Source of the DNA: Roseibacillus sp. | GTDB lineage: Bacteria; Verrucomicrobiota; Verrucomicrobiia; Verrucomicrobiales; Akkermansiaceae | Assembly: GCA_028821775.1 (NCBI GenBank) | Contig: JAPKFB010000006.1 | Location: 1-64,000, forward strand | Length of the DNA stretch: 64,000 nt | Reading direction: 5' to 3' | In this document: positions 50,399-60,035 of the stretch, in pieces | How the letters are laid out: every line of letters starts with the position of its first letter | Numbering within the stretch: the first letter of the stretch is position 1 | The notes under the pieces: generated by a model | Seen by the model: only the letters and a program-made list of their open reading frames with translations | Databases searched by the model: none | Told to the model about the DNA's origin: nothing | Made by a program: the position numbers and the translations under genes

Positions 50399-52338
50399 GC
50401 ACGGTGCGACTCCAGGAAGATCTCAGCTACGAGGATGCCATGAAGGTTCTCGGCTATGAGCCGGGTGCCATCGTGTCGCCCCATCTGCCGGCATTCCGCC
50501 AGGTGGAAGACAAACTATGCGCGTTCATCAAGGCCACCACGGACGACCAATTGAAGACCAGCTTCTGCGAGAAGCTTGGCCGACTGAGCGAAGCGATACG
50601 GGTTGTGGAGGCGGGTAGGGATCGTGAGCCCCCGATTGCCTCCAAGGGGATGGGAACGCGATTTGCGCTCTCCCTTTTACTGGGAGCGGGCCTCGTCGCC
50701 TCCGCCTGGTGGGCAAACCAGATGCTCATGGAGGATCGGGCGGTGAAAGAGGTACGGAATCTTGAGGGCCTTGCCGTGGACGGACGAATCGCGGTGGAGA
50801 GTCGCAATTGGGGGGAGGCTGAAAAGATCTACCAGGTGATCGAGGAAGAGGAGCCGGGGTCGGTGCGGGCGCGGGATGGTTTCCGAAGTATTCTCGCCGG
50901 CAAGGAGACGGCGCGCCGACAGAAGTTTGGCTTTTTGCTCGGATCGGTGCGCGCTGCAATGGAGCAAAGCGATTGGGCGGAGGCCGAGGAGAAGGGCAGG
51001 GAAGTTCTCGAAATGGATGCCGAGAACGAAGAAGTCTTGGCCCTGATCAAGAAGATCGAGGCGGGGCGCGTCTACGACAAGATCGCGCTCAAGTTGGGGA
51101 GTGCGGAAGAGGCCCTTCGCGATGAAGAGTGGCTCAATCTCGCAAAACGGACGGAGGAGTTGGGGGCCCTTGCGCCCGGGCATGCCCAACTGGTGCGCCT
51201 GAGAGAGGCTTCCAAGCGGGGGATGCAAATCTTGGAGGAAAACCGAAGTCGGGCCTGGACCCTCTACGAACAAGCGCTGGCGCTTGATGCGGGAGAGTTT
51301 TCGGAGGATGCCTTGGAGTCCTTGCGGGAAGCCATTCGTCTTGATGATCGGAAGGATTACCAAGTCCTCTACGAGAAGATGTCCAGCTACACCCGGCGCA
51401 TCAAGGTGCCGGGGGATTATTCACGGATCAGCGAAGCCTTGGAGTCTGCGCGGCCAAGTGACAAGATTCTCATCGGACCCGGAACCTACAAGGAAGCGCT
51501 CACCCTGAGGCTGAAAGTAGAGCTCGAAGGCGCCGGGATCGGAAAGACCATCATTGAGTGCGACGCCAAGGTTTCCAGTGTCCTCCTGGCCACCAAGGAG
51601 GCGAACGGGAGCCGAGTGGCTGGGATGACCTTGCAGCAGTCAGGAGTCGATTTCACCGACGAGCGCTACCCGGTGGTGGCGATCGATGGCGGGGAAATCA
51701 TCTTGGAGGATTGCCTAGTGGAACATGGATCCGGTCATGGCATCGCGGTGATCCACGCCGGGGTCGGGCGTTTGCGGAATGTGCGCGTCACCAAGTGTGG
51801 CTGGGATGGGCTGGCGGTCTATGGCGACAAGAGTCGGGCCGGTGTGAGCGACAGCCGGTTTGAAGCGAACTTCCATCACGGAGTTGACGCCTGGTCGGGA
51901 GGGAGCGTGGACCTGCGGAAATCGCGGGCAACTCTCAATGGTCTCTCGGGGATCGTGATCATGTCGCCGGGAGTCAAGTCGGTGGTGACTCAATGCACCG
52001 CGGATCGAAATCGCGAAGTGGGTATCATGGTTTCCAATGGGAGCCAGGCGGTTTTGCTATCCAATCGAGCGGAGGCCAATCTTCTTGGCGGATTCCTGGT
52101 CGTGGGAGAAGGCACCGTCGCAGCTCTGGAGCGTAATGTGGCGGAACGGAATCTCAAAGCAGGGATCGTGGTCGACCAGCGTTCCAAGGCGACCCCTTTT
52201 TCGAACAACACATCGCGCAATAATGCAGGGGAGCAGCTCAACCTCCACGCGGTCCTGCCCCAGGAAGTGATTGCCCCCCCGCCGCTCTTGAATATTCCGA
52301 GGAACGAGCCGGTGGGTGCTGCCGGCGGACCGGAGTAG
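50395..52338 (+). CDS. Membrane-anchored right-handed beta-helix protein
   Basis: 647 residues from GTG 50395, which overlaps the nadE stop (GTGA). Cytoplasmic N-terminal helical domain (LSYEDAMKVLGYEPGAIVSP, 1-85), one membrane helix (ALSLLLGAGLVASAWWANQ, about 89-109), then a long TPR-like helical stalk (about 120-340; repeats of WAEAEEKGREVLEMD type), then parallel beta-helix (about 365-620; pectate-lyase-like repeats such as GIAVIHAGVGRLRNVRVTKC and GIMVSNGSQAVLLSNRAEAN). Pro-rich tail. It probably lies in the periplasm with the helix as a binding surface. Ligand unknown. Confidence 0.8.
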   Translation: MSTVRLQEDLSYEDAMKVLGYEPGAIVSPHLPAFRQVEDKLCAFIKATTDDQLKTSFCEKLGRLSEAIRVVEAGRDREPPIASKGMGTRFALSLLLGAGLVASAWWANQMLMEDRAVKEVRNLEGLAVDGRIAVESRNWGEAEKIYQVIEEEEPGSVRARDGFRSILAGKETARRQKFGFLLGSVRAAMEQSDWAEAEEKGREVLEMDAENEEVLALIKKIEAGRVYDKIALKLGSAEEALRDEEWLNLAKRTEELGALAPGHAQLVRLREASKRGMQILEENRSRAWTLYEQALALDAGEFSEDALESLREAIRLDDRKDYQVLYEKMSSYTRRIKVPGDYSRISEALESARPSDKILIGPGTYKEALTLRLKVELEGAGIGKTIIECDAKVSSVLLATKEANGSRVAGMTLQQSGVDFTDERYPVVAIDGGEIILEDCLVEHGSGHGIAVIHAGVGRLRNVRVTKCGWDGLAVYGDKSRAGVSDSRFEANFHHGVDAWSGGSVDLRKSRATLNGLSGIVIMSPGVKSVVTQCTADRNREVGIMVSNGSQAVLLSNRAEANLLGGFLVVGEGTVAALERNVAERNLKAGIVVDQRSKATPFSNNTSRNNAGEQLNLHAVLPQEVIAPPPLLNIPRNEPVGAAGGPE

Positions 52339-52399
52339 GAGGAGTTCGATTTCGGGATGGTCACGCGATCTAATTTGCGTAGCGTTGGGAACCCGATCG

Positions 52400-52771
52400 A
52401 TGAATGTTCTGTTCTGCTGCTCCGCCTCTGTTCTCGTCCTGCTGCTCACCGCCTGCGGTTCGCGTGATCCGAACCCAGGCCGCAGAAGCATCGTCGTTTC
52501 GCCCTACAGTTTACTCAGCGACCATGAGTTGAATACCCGCTACCTTGCGATTTTGCAGGAGCTTCAGACCTTGAACAAGGAGATGGAAACCGCCAACAAG
52601 GACCGCGATTTTGAGTTGGTTCATGCCAAGGCGCAGGTTGGATTGGATAAGGCCAGAACTGCGCGCCGGACCGCGAGTCATCTTGACAGTGCACTCCTCC
52701 GAGAGAAGCGGATGTCGGCGATTGACGTCATCATCGGCGATCTGAATCGATTGGCCGAGATCACCAGATAG
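52400..52771 (+). CDS. Small lipoprotein
   Basis: 123 residues from ATG 52400. The N-terminus is a lipoprotein signal with lipobox LLTACGSRD, so Cys near residue 19 is lipidated. The rest is a long amphipathic helix pair (LAILQELQTLNKEMETAN, DFELVHAKAQVGLDKARTA). No family recognised. It lies between the beta-helix protein and the phosphoesterase fusion, all in one direction. Confidence 0.7.
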   Translation: MNVLFCCSASVLVLLLTACGSRDPNPGRRSIVVSPYSLLSDHELNTRYLAILQELQTLNKEMETANKDRDFELVHAKAQVGLDKARTARRTASHLDSALLREKRMSAIDVIIGDLNRLAEITR

Positions 52772-52917
52772 GGTGACGTCGCGCTTCTCCCGAGGGAGTT
52801 GCGCTCTGGCGACTTGTAGGTCCGGCTTTCTTCTGCTTTGTTACAACTTCCCCTCCCCGCGATTTGCGCCCGTGCCTCCACGGGCTAAGCTACAGTAACA
52901 ACCGGGCCTGCGACCCT

Positions 52918-55734
52918 ATGCGCTACGCCATTTTTTCAGACATACACGGCAATCGCCAGGCGTGGGAAGCGGTTTTGGCGGACATGGAGGACCTAGAGGT
53001 CCAGGTCTTCGTCTGTCTTGGTGACGTGGTGGGTTATGGCCCCTGTCCGCAGGAGGTTCTGAACTCGGTTCGCAGTCGCACCGAGAATATCGTGGTCGGG
53101 AATCACGACGCCGCGGCAGCGGGGATGATGGACTCCGCAGTGTTCAATCCGGTTGCGAGGGAGGCGATTGGGTGGACGCGGGCGCAACTCGACGACGAGT
53201 CCCTGGTCTTTCTCTCGAAGATGCCGATGGCGATCGAGAGCGAGGAACTTCTTTTCGTCCACGCGGAGATCACCCAGCCCGGACGCTACGGGTACATCGA
53301 GACAATCGGCGATGCAGAGAAGAATTTTCAGTCTCGCGCGCACAAGGTCACCTTTGTAGGGCACACTCATCGGCCCACGCTCTTCTGTCAAAGTCCGGAT
53401 GGTCTGGTGTCGGAGTATTCGGATTCAGATTGCGTGCTGGATGAGAGATGCCGCTACATCGTGAATGTCGGTTCGGTTGGCGAGTCGCGGGACACTGAGG
53501 ATATCCGAGCCCGCTACGTAGTGTACGATTCGGACACCCAGAAGCTCTACTATCGGCAGATCGACTTTGATCCCGAGTCTTATCGGATCGATCTCATGAG
53601 ATCGGGGCTCAAGATTACGCCCTTCTTTTTATCCGTCTTTGATAGTCAGCAGGCAGCTCCCGAGGCCACCCGTGCGATGGGCGGGGGTTCGCAGGTGAGC
53701 ATGGAGCCTGATGGGGAAATTGAGGAATCGATTCGCGACTTGGTGGTTCCGGCCGGGATCGCAGAGGACTCTTCCTCGAACGGGATGCCGGTGCCCACGC
53801 CCCAGTCGAGGCGGTCACGAAGGCGCCGAAGATGGAGTCCGGCCCTGCTTGTGATTCCGATCCTGGTGGTCCTGGTCAGCGGGGTGATCTATCTCGAGCT
53901 TTACAAGGATCAGAATCAGGAGAACGAATCACCGACAAAGCCTGTTGCGGAGATCATTCCCTGGGAACCTGCAGGAGGATCGCATGGGGATCAGTTGGAA
54001 AGTTTATTCGTGGGGCCGCCCCTTGAAGCGGTCGCAGTGACGGCGCCTCCGGTTTCCGGGGTGGGCCCTACCGCGGAGGGATCGGATCTGCCGGCCGTTG
54101 CGGATATTCCGCCGGTCACCCCCCCACCCGAGCCCATGATTGTCAGGCCGGAACCGGTCCCCGAACCCCCGCTCTTCGAACTTCCCAAGATGACCGGACT
54201 GGCAGGCGGTCTGATCTTTTATGCCTCCATGGATGAGGATGCCGGCACCGCGATTCTGCGTGACCTATCCAAGGTGGGGCGGGACTTGGAGAGAGCTGGA
54301 TCGAAACTTGGGGCGATTGGTCAGGTCGGGCTGGCGTGTCGCATGGAAGGCGATGCCATGGTCTCGATCCCCAAGCCGCTGCCCACGGATTTGGAGGCGA
54401 TCACGATTTCCTTCTGGTTGCAGCTTCCTCCCGCAGAAGACCCACCAAAAAATGGCGAAAAAGGAAAGGTCGATCCGCCAGGCAATCTGGTATCGCTTCA
54501 CGAGTATATTGACTTGCGCCTCGAAAAAAAACAGATCGTGGCGGACCTTGATCGGATGGGGGAATTGGTGGTTGCGGACTTTCCTCAAGATTCGAAGTGG
54601 CACCATGTGCTGGTGGAGAATGGAGAAGGAATCACGACGATCTGGATTGATAGCGCGATGGTCTCGGATCCTCAGGCGGAGAAATTGGGGGACGTGCCTG
54701 CGGGAGAGGTGGCGGTCGCAATTGGCTCGCCGGAGTCCAAATTTACGATTGATGAGGTGGCGATCTGGGACCGGCGCTTTGTGCGGGACGAACTGGTGAA
54801 TCTCTATCGGCGGGGGAAGTTCGGATCGCCGATTCTTGCGCCCGAGCGCACGGTGGCATACTGGAGTTTTGATGATGAGGTGGAGGCGCGTCTGTTCCGG
54901 GACTCGGCGGGGAACAACTACCTCGGGAGTTATACCGGGTGGACATCGGTTGTTGCTATTGCACCCAATCCAATCCCGCTGACCTCGAGGGGAAACGGCT
55001 TTGCGGCCAGCGTGATGAACTTGGCAGAGGCACCGGAGAAGGCGGGGACCTTCCGGATGAACACGGAGTCGGGGTTTACCTACGAGGGCTGGGTCAAATT
55101 TAATGGGATGGGGGGCACCCTGGGGGGCACCCTGGGCGGGGCCATCGCGGAAAGTCATGGTGCGCAAGGATGGCGTGTGGCCGCGCGGCGTGGGCGGGGT
55201 GCGAATGGCTTTCTCGCCTTCATGTATGCATCTGGTGAAGAGAAGGTGCAGGCTCTGGCCAAGGATCTCCCCTTTTTCGATGGTCTCGCGCATCATTTCG
55301 CCGCGGTGTGGGATCCAACGGACTCTGCGACCGATGGCAAATTGACACTCTACTTTGACAACAAGGAAGTGGCCACCGCGTCGCTTGCGCACTCGATGGT
55401 GGGGAGTGCTGAAAGTGAACAGTTTCAGATCAGGGCGCTTGGAAAGCCCATGATCATCGATGAGCTGCGCTTCTCATCGGGGGTGCTCGAACCGAAACAT
55501 TTTCTAACCGCAGGGATCCTTGCCCAAGCTGCCGAGGAATCCGTGGTGGAGGGGGAATCGATTCTTGAACGGCGTGACCGCGAGATGCGCCTACGCAAGC
55601 AACGGCAGCGGGAAGAGCGCATGCGGTCGGCGGAAGAGAAAAAGTTGGCGGACCAGGAGCGGAAGAGGAAGATCGAAGAGCGCAAAGCGGAGGAGGAAGA
55701 AAAGAGGAAGAGAGAACGCCTGGGCTTCGATTGA
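52918..55734 (+). CDS. Metallophosphoesterase fused to membrane helix and two LamG-like domains
   Basis: 938 residues from ATG 52918. Residues 1-240: calcineurin-like phosphoesterase of the YfcE/MJ0936 type with all metal motifs (IFSDIHGN, CLGDVVGYG, VVGNHDAA, FVHAE, FVGHTHRP). Then a basic stretch and one membrane helix (SPALLVIPILVVLVSGVIYL, about 310-330), a Pro-rich linker, two concanavalin/LamG-type domains (about 430-630 with FYASMDEDAGTAILRDLS, and 640-860 with TVAYWSFDDEVEARLFRDSA) and a highly charged Arg/Glu coiled-coil C-terminus (about 870-938). The enzyme part is thus cytoplasmic and the LamG part outside. I know of no described protein with this layout. Confidence 0.85.
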   Translation: MRYAIFSDIHGNRQAWEAVLADMEDLEVQVFVCLGDVVGYGPCPQEVLNSVRSRTENIVVGNHDAAAAGMMDSAVFNPVAREAIGWTRAQLDDESLVFLSKMPMAIESEELLFVHAEITQPGRYGYIETIGDAEKNFQSRAHKVTFVGHTHRPTLFCQSPDGLVSEYSDSDCVLDERCRYIVNVGSVGESRDTEDIRARYVVYDSDTQKLYYRQIDFDPESYRIDLMRSGLKITPFFLSVFDSQQAAPEATRAMGGGSQVSMEPDGEIEESIRDLVVPAGIAEDSSSNGMPVPTPQSRRSRRRRRWSPALLVIPILVVLVSGVIYLELYKDQNQENESPTKPVAEIIPWEPAGGSHGDQLESLFVGPPLEAVAVTAPPVSGVGPTAEGSDLPAVADIPPVTPPPEPMIVRPEPVPEPPLFELPKMTGLAGGLIFYASMDEDAGTAILRDLSKVGRDLERAGSKLGAIGQVGLACRMEGDAMVSIPKPLPTDLEAITISFWLQLPPAEDPPKNGEKGKVDPPGNLVSLHEYIDLRLEKKQIVADLDRMGELVVADFPQDSKWHHVLVENGEGITTIWIDSAMVSDPQAEKLGDVPAGEVAVAIGSPESKFTIDEVAIWDRRFVRDELVNLYRRGKFGSPILAPERTVAYWSFDDEVEARLFRDSAGNNYLGSYTGWTSVVAIAPNPIPLTSRGNGFAASVMNLAEAPEKAGTFRMNTESGFTYEGWVKFNGMGGTLGGTLGGAIAESHGAQGWRVAARRGRGANGFLAFMYASGEEKVQALAKDLPFFDGLAHHFAAVWDPTDSATDGKLTLYFDNKEVATASLAHSMVGSAESEQFQIRALGKPMIIDELRFSSGVLEPKHFLTAGILAQAAEESVVEGESILERRDREMRLRKQRQREERMRSAEEKKLADQERKRKIEERKAEEEEKRKRERLGFD

Positions 55735-55897
55735 TCGCGCGGCCGACCATCCCTAGGCGGGTCTTGAAGGGGCGTGGATCTTCTCGTCTTTCGGATCGTT
55801 CCGCCTCCGAGGTGGATTCCAATCCACTTCCCCACCGACCTTGCCGATGAACGAAGATCTCTCCCGGTGGCAGTCGCGAATGATTCTGAAACAGATC

Positions 55898-57037
55898 CTA
55901 AGGGGAGGTCTGGGCGAGGCCTGCCACTAGCTTCGTAAAGTAGGCCGCGCCTTGCACGAGGTCTGGAATCGAAATGTATTCGTCTTTGGTGTGCGCCTGA
56001 TTGATGGACCCCGGGCCGAGGCATACTGCCGGGATGCCGCCGTCGTTGAGATGGGCGGCATCGGAGAACCAGGGGGCGCCCACCAGTTCGGACTCCGGAT
56101 TAATGGCGTGCAGGCGATGGAGCCACGGGTGGTCGGCGGGAAGCTCCATGGGTGGATTCTCGGTCACCTGAGAGAGTTCAAGTGGGAGGCCCCGCTGCGC
56201 GATGAAGGCCTCCACGTAGTCGAGGGCCGTGCCGCCGCTGACGAGATCGGGAACAAAGCGAATGTCGATGGTGGCGGAAGCGCGATCCGGGATGATGTTG
56301 GCACGGGTTCCTCCTCGGATCATCCCCACATTGAGCGTCGAGCGGCCAAGGACGGGATGAGTGAAGGTTGCGAGTTTGGCGATGAGGTCCTGTTCCAGTG
56401 GTTCAAGCGCGCGCACGAGTTTCATGATGGCATTGTCGCCGAGTTCGGGCTGGGAGGCGTGACCGGATTGGCCCGTGGCAGTCAGCGAGGCCCAGAGCGA
56501 TCCCTTGGTGACATAGACGATATGCAGGGAGGTGGGTTCGCCCGCGATGGCAAATTCGTAGTCGCCACCGTGGTGTTTCACAAAGTGCTTTGAGCCCCAT
56601 TGATCGGACTCCTCGCTCATGAAGGCAACGAAGTCGACTGCAACCGGAAGATCGGCGAGACGGTCGCGGTTTTCCAAGAGGCCCCAGATCATGGAGGCCA
56701 TCGGCCCCTTGGTGTCGGAGGCCCCCCGACCCCAGATCTTGTCGTCGCGAATCTCGGCCGCGAAGGGGTCCACCGTCATTCCGGCCACGCTCACGGTGTC
56801 GAGATGGGGGCACAGGAGGATTCGGGGACGATTGTCGGGCCCGGGAGCGCGGGCGATCAAGTTGGGGCGTCCCGGTTCGACTTCTTCAAGGGAGGTGGAG
56901 AACCCCGCCTCGCCAAGATAATTGGCAAGCCACTCAGCGAGCACCTGCTCCCCGCACTGATCGGTTCCGGGGTCGCCATCGGGGTTGACCGACGGAATAC
57001 GCACGAGTTGCTGAAGGAGTTCGGTGACAGAATGCAC
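55898..57037 (-). CDS. M20-family deacylase/peptidase (ArgE/DapE type)
   Basis: 379 residues from GTG 57037 (SVTELLQQLVRIPSVNPDG is the usual start). A TTG 33 codons upstream adds sequence unlike the family. Zinc ligands and catalysis: LLCPHLDTVSV (His, Asp), GRGASDTKGPMA (bridging Asp), FMSEESDQWGS (Glu pair), and HTKDEYISI (final His). It removes an acyl group from an amino acid such as acetylornithine or succinyl-diaminopimelate. Which one cannot be read from the sequence. Confidence 0.9.
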   Translation of the reverse strand: MHSVTELLQQLVRIPSVNPDGDPGTDQCGEQVLAEWLANYLGEAGFSTSLEEVEPGRPNLIARAPGPDNRPRILLCPHLDTVSVAGMTVDPFAAEIRDDKIWGRGASDTKGPMASMIWGLLENRDRLADLPVAVDFVAFMSEESDQWGSKHFVKHHGGDYEFAIAGEPTSLHIVYVTKGSLWASLTATGQSGHASQPELGDNAIMKLVRALEPLEQDLIAKLATFTHPVLGRSTLNVGMIRGGTRANIIPDRASATIDIRFVPDLVSGGTALDYVEAFIAQRGLPLELSQVTENPPMELPADHPWLHRLHAINPESELVGAPWFSDAAHLNDGGIPAVCLGPGSINQAHTKDEYISIPDLVQGAAYFTKLVAGLAQTSP

Positions 57038-57229
57038 GCTGCGAATAGAACTGCGAATGGCCGCAAATGGATACAGAAAATTTTGTGTGGGCCCGTAATT
57101 CTGATGTTGCGCTGGTCTTGAATTGTCCTGGTGCAATCGGGGGGGCGAGTGGGCCGGAAAGTGCGATGCTAGAAATGGGCCGTTTCATGCAGGGTCGGTG
57201 GTCCTTCTCCGAACGAGCGGTGAGGCCGG

Positions 57230-58105
57230 CTATCTTCGTCTCACCGGGAGGGGGCGCGCGACGAGAATGCCGGCGTGCTTCTTGAACTTGTGAAGATAAA
57301 CCGAGATCGTGTTATCGATGGTGACCTTTCTGGTGGTTGTGCTGGCGTGCATGAAGCGTCGTTTGCCAGCCTGATCCACGATGATGATGCCGACGTGCGA
57401 GCAGAAGGAGCCCTGGTCGTGTCGAGCGATGCCGATGATGTCTCCGTTCTGGAGTTTTGCTTCGATTGCGGAGACCTTGGACTTCGGAATCATGAAGACC
57501 GGGGTCCTGTTCAAGCGCGCTTCATGCTGCGCCATGCCGGCTCGCAGTTCAGGATTCATTTTGAGATAGCGATAATGCTTCCAGAGTTTGGTCATTTCGC
57601 CGCACTGTGGAGACATGCGCTGGGCGGGAAACTTGCGGGTGATGTCGTCAATGTTCATCCGTTTGGCGTTGTCGGAGTACCAATCCGCGAGGTAGTGCAG
57701 ACGATCGAGATAGTTTCCGCGACAGGTTCCGCTTCGGTAGCGAGTCCACTCGATTTGGTCGAGAAGGTCGGCCGGCGCATAGCTGCGTTTTTTGGTTTCC
57801 AACATGCGTGCCATCCCCAGGCAAATCTCAAAGAAGGTCCAACAGTCCTGTCCCTGAAAATTGACCGAAGGGGATTCCACGCGATCGTGGATCTCGAGCG
57901 TGAATGACTTGTAGGGCGTGCCCTCGAGTTCGAGCGCCACTCTGGCGACGCGATCTCCCACCGGGAGGGCGCGCCAGTTTTCCCGCTGGGCCTTGGCGGA
58001 GATGGATTGAAATTTCGCGGTGCCCTGAAAGGTTGTCTTCAGTGGGAGCGGGTGTTCCGCGAGGGCGGCGGTGGTGAGGGCCGCGAGCACCAAAGTTATT
58101 CGCAT
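57230..58105 (-). CDS. DUF1460 protein, NlpC-like amidase
   Basis: 291 residues from ATG 58105. Signal peptide ITLVLAALTTAALAE. The Cys is in VNFQGQDCWTFFEICLG near residue 89 (matching FDCVTFVE), and the His site is CSHVGIIIVD and RFMHASTTTR later. DUF1460 proteins are papain-like N-acetylmuramoyl-L-alanine amidases acting on peptidoglycan fragments in the periplasm. It is divergent from pyrF across about 85 bp. Confidence 0.85.
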   Translation of the reverse strand: MRITLVLAALTTAALAEHPLPLKTTFQGTAKFQSISAKAQRENWRALPVGDRVARVALELEGTPYKSFTLEIHDRVESPSVNFQGQDCWTFFEICLGMARMLETKKRSYAPADLLDQIEWTRYRSGTCRGNYLDRLHYLADWYSDNAKRMNIDDITRKFPAQRMSPQCGEMTKLWKHYRYLKMNPELRAGMAQHEARLNRTPVFMIPKSKVSAIEAKLQNGDIIGIARHDQGSFCSHVGIIIVDQAGKRRFMHASTTTRKVTIDNTISVYLHKFKKHAGILVARPLPVRRR

Positions 58106-58189
58106 TGGGACCACAATAGCGTGTCTTCCCGGCGAATTGAACAGGAAACACTTTTGTATCTGGGAATCGCAGACACACTGCGCCCCCAA

Positions 58190-58981
58190 ATGGGAGCGCA
58201 AGCGCGATACTCACAGAAATTGGCGGCCCGGATTGCGGACACGGGATCAAATCTTTGCGTGGGATTGGACCCGCGGATTGAGCAGCACGGTGGCGAGATT
58301 GGACAAGTCGAAGCCTTCCTCGAACGAGTGATTGAGGTCACCCTGGCGAAGACCGCGGTTTACAAACCCAACAGTGCCTACTTCGAAGCGATGGGGCCGG
58401 ATGGGATCGCGCTCTTGAAGCGGGTCATCGCCCGCGTCCCTGAGGGCGTTCCGGTCATTCTGGATGCCAAGCGGAGTGACATTGGAGAGACTCAGCGCCG
58501 TTATGCGCAGGCCTGTTACGAAGTGTTGGGCGCGGATGCGGTCACTGTGAATCCCTTCATGGGATATGACTCTCTGGAGCCCTTTCTCGACTTCGAAGGG
58601 AAGGGGATCTACCTGCTGGCGGTTACCTCCAATCCCGGGAGCGCAGATTTGCAGCGACGCGAAGCGGAGGGCCGTAAAATCTTCGAGTATGTTGGGCAAT
58701 TTGCCTCGCGAGCAGCTGAGGAAGGCAGCGCGACGGATGTTGGGCTGGTGGTGGGACTCACAAATGCGGGGGAGGATGTCATTGCGCGCTTGCCCGATGT
58801 GCCGCTCCTGATTCCGGGGTTGGGCGCCCAGGGCGGGGATCTCTCGACCCTCAAGGGCACTGGGCGTACAGCCCCCAACGTCGTGAATGTGTCGCGAGGG
58901 GTGATTTATGGAGATGTCGCAGATTCTATCGGTGGGTGCGCGCAGCACTACGCAGATGAGATCGCGGCGGCTCTGGCCTAG
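58190..58981 (+). CDS. pyrF: Orotidine 5'-phosphate decarboxylase, type 2
   Basis: 263 residues from ATG 58190; a long frame upstream is the antisense of the neighbouring gene. TIM barrel with LCVGLDPRIEQHGG, KPNSAYFEAMG, the catalytic IILDAKRSDIGET-like motif (PVILDAKRSDIGETQRRYA) near residue 93 and NPGSADLQRREAEG. It makes UMP from OMP. Type 2 enzymes (about 265-280 residues, with this DAKRGDIG motif variant) differ from the 230-residue E. coli type. Confidence 0.96.
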   Translation: MGAQARYSQKLAARIADTGSNLCVGLDPRIEQHGGEIGQVEAFLERVIEVTLAKTAVYKPNSAYFEAMGPDGIALLKRVIARVPEGVPVILDAKRSDIGETQRRYAQACYEVLGADAVTVNPFMGYDSLEPFLDFEGKGIYLLAVTSNPGSADLQRREAEGRKIFEYVGQFASRAAEEGSATDVGLVVGLTNAGEDVIARLPDVPLLIPGLGAQGGDLSTLKGTGRTAPNVVNVSRGVIYGDVADSIGGCAQHYADEIAAALA

Positions 58982-59060
58982 AGTGCCCTGGGACTGATTA
59001 CCAGGAAGCAGGCTGACTGGACGATTGAGCAGCGGGAGTGAATTGGTAGGTTGAGAATTG

Positions 59061-59975
59061 ATGAGCGAAAACGGTCGTAAGCGATTAGCGGAAGACTACG
59101 CTGGGCTGAAACCGAAAAAGGGGTGGCCGGAGCGCAACTTACGTTACATTCGCTATCGGCTCGTGCCGCAAATCTTTCGGAAGCTCATTGGCGATCCGCA
59201 GCACCCGAAGTTTTTGCCCCCCGTGAAGGGCAAGGTTCGGGTGACCTGGATCGGGCACGCTTCATTCTATGTCCAATTCGAGAAGCACTCCGTCCTCTTC
59301 GATCCGAACTGGGCGAAGTGGATTGGGCTTGTGAAGCGAATGCAACGCCCCGGGATTCTACTCGAACACATGCCGGAGGTGGATCTTGTGCTGGTCTCCC
59401 ACGCGCATTTCGATCACCTGCACAAGAAGTCCCTCAAGGGAATCGAGTCGCGCGACGGAATTATCGTGCCGCGGGGGAGTGGCGATCTCGTCAAGCGGCT
59501 GGGTTTTGATCCTGTGGTGGAGATGAAGATTTGGGAGGAGGATTCCTTCCGTAACCTGCGGGTGCTTCATACTCCGAGCCATCATTGGGGCGCCCGTTTT
59601 GGGCACGATACTCATCGGGATTACGGTGGGTTTCTGGTCTCCAACGAGACCCGCTCTGTTTTCCACTGTGGGGATAGCGCTTATTTTGGAGGGTTTAAGA
59701 AAATCGGAGCGCGCGAGAAGATCGACATCGCCCTCATGCCGATCGGGGCCTACGAACCACCGAGTGGTCGTGATGTTCATATGACTCCGGAAGAGGCCCT
59801 CACGGCCTTCGAGGATCTGGGTGCCCGCCTGATGGTTCCAATGCATTACGGGACGTTCATGCTGAGCAACGAACCTCCTGAGGAACCCCTGGAACGGCTC
59901 ATGGCGGAGGCCGAGCGACGGGGGCTCTCCAAGCAAATTGTGATCCCGGACCCTGGGGTAGGACTGGAGTTGTGA
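59061..59975 (+). CDS. MBL-fold metal-dependent hydrolase (NAPE-PLD/UlaG-like)
   Basis: 304 residues from ATG 59061 (a TTG codon sits just before). Metal motifs: VSHAHFDHLHKKSL (HxHxDH) near residue 113, HTPSHHWGAR, VFHCGDSAYFGGF (Asp bridge), and VPMHYGTF (last His). The layout with RVTWIGHASFYVQF and FDPNW resembles NAPE-phospholipase-D-like or UlaG-like hydrolases of lipids or lactones. Not part of an evident operon. Confidence 0.88.
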   Translation: MSENGRKRLAEDYAGLKPKKGWPERNLRYIRYRLVPQIFRKLIGDPQHPKFLPPVKGKVRVTWIGHASFYVQFEKHSVLFDPNWAKWIGLVKRMQRPGILLEHMPEVDLVLVSHAHFDHLHKKSLKGIESRDGIIVPRGSGDLVKRLGFDPVVEMKIWEEDSFRNLRVLHTPSHHWGARFGHDTHRDYGGFLVSNETRSVFHCGDSAYFGGFKKIGAREKIDIALMPIGAYEPPSGRDVHMTPEEALTAFEDLGARLMVPMHYGTFMLSNEPPEEPLERLMAEAERRGLSKQIVIPDPGVGLEL

Positions 59976-60035
59976 ACAGTTGCTTGCTGGAGCTATCCTT
60001 GATCGGCTCCTATCCGGCCTCAACCATTGTTTTCA

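Noticed and set aside
55735..55897. Possible gene in the gap between the phosphoesterase fusion and the M20 gene
   Set aside because: No frame there has a start, length and composition that support a protein; the genes are convergent and the gap is short.
58007..58189. N-terminal extension of pyrF
   Set aside because: It overlaps the start of the divergent DUF1460 gene; family length and the start MGAQARYSQKL favour ATG 58190.
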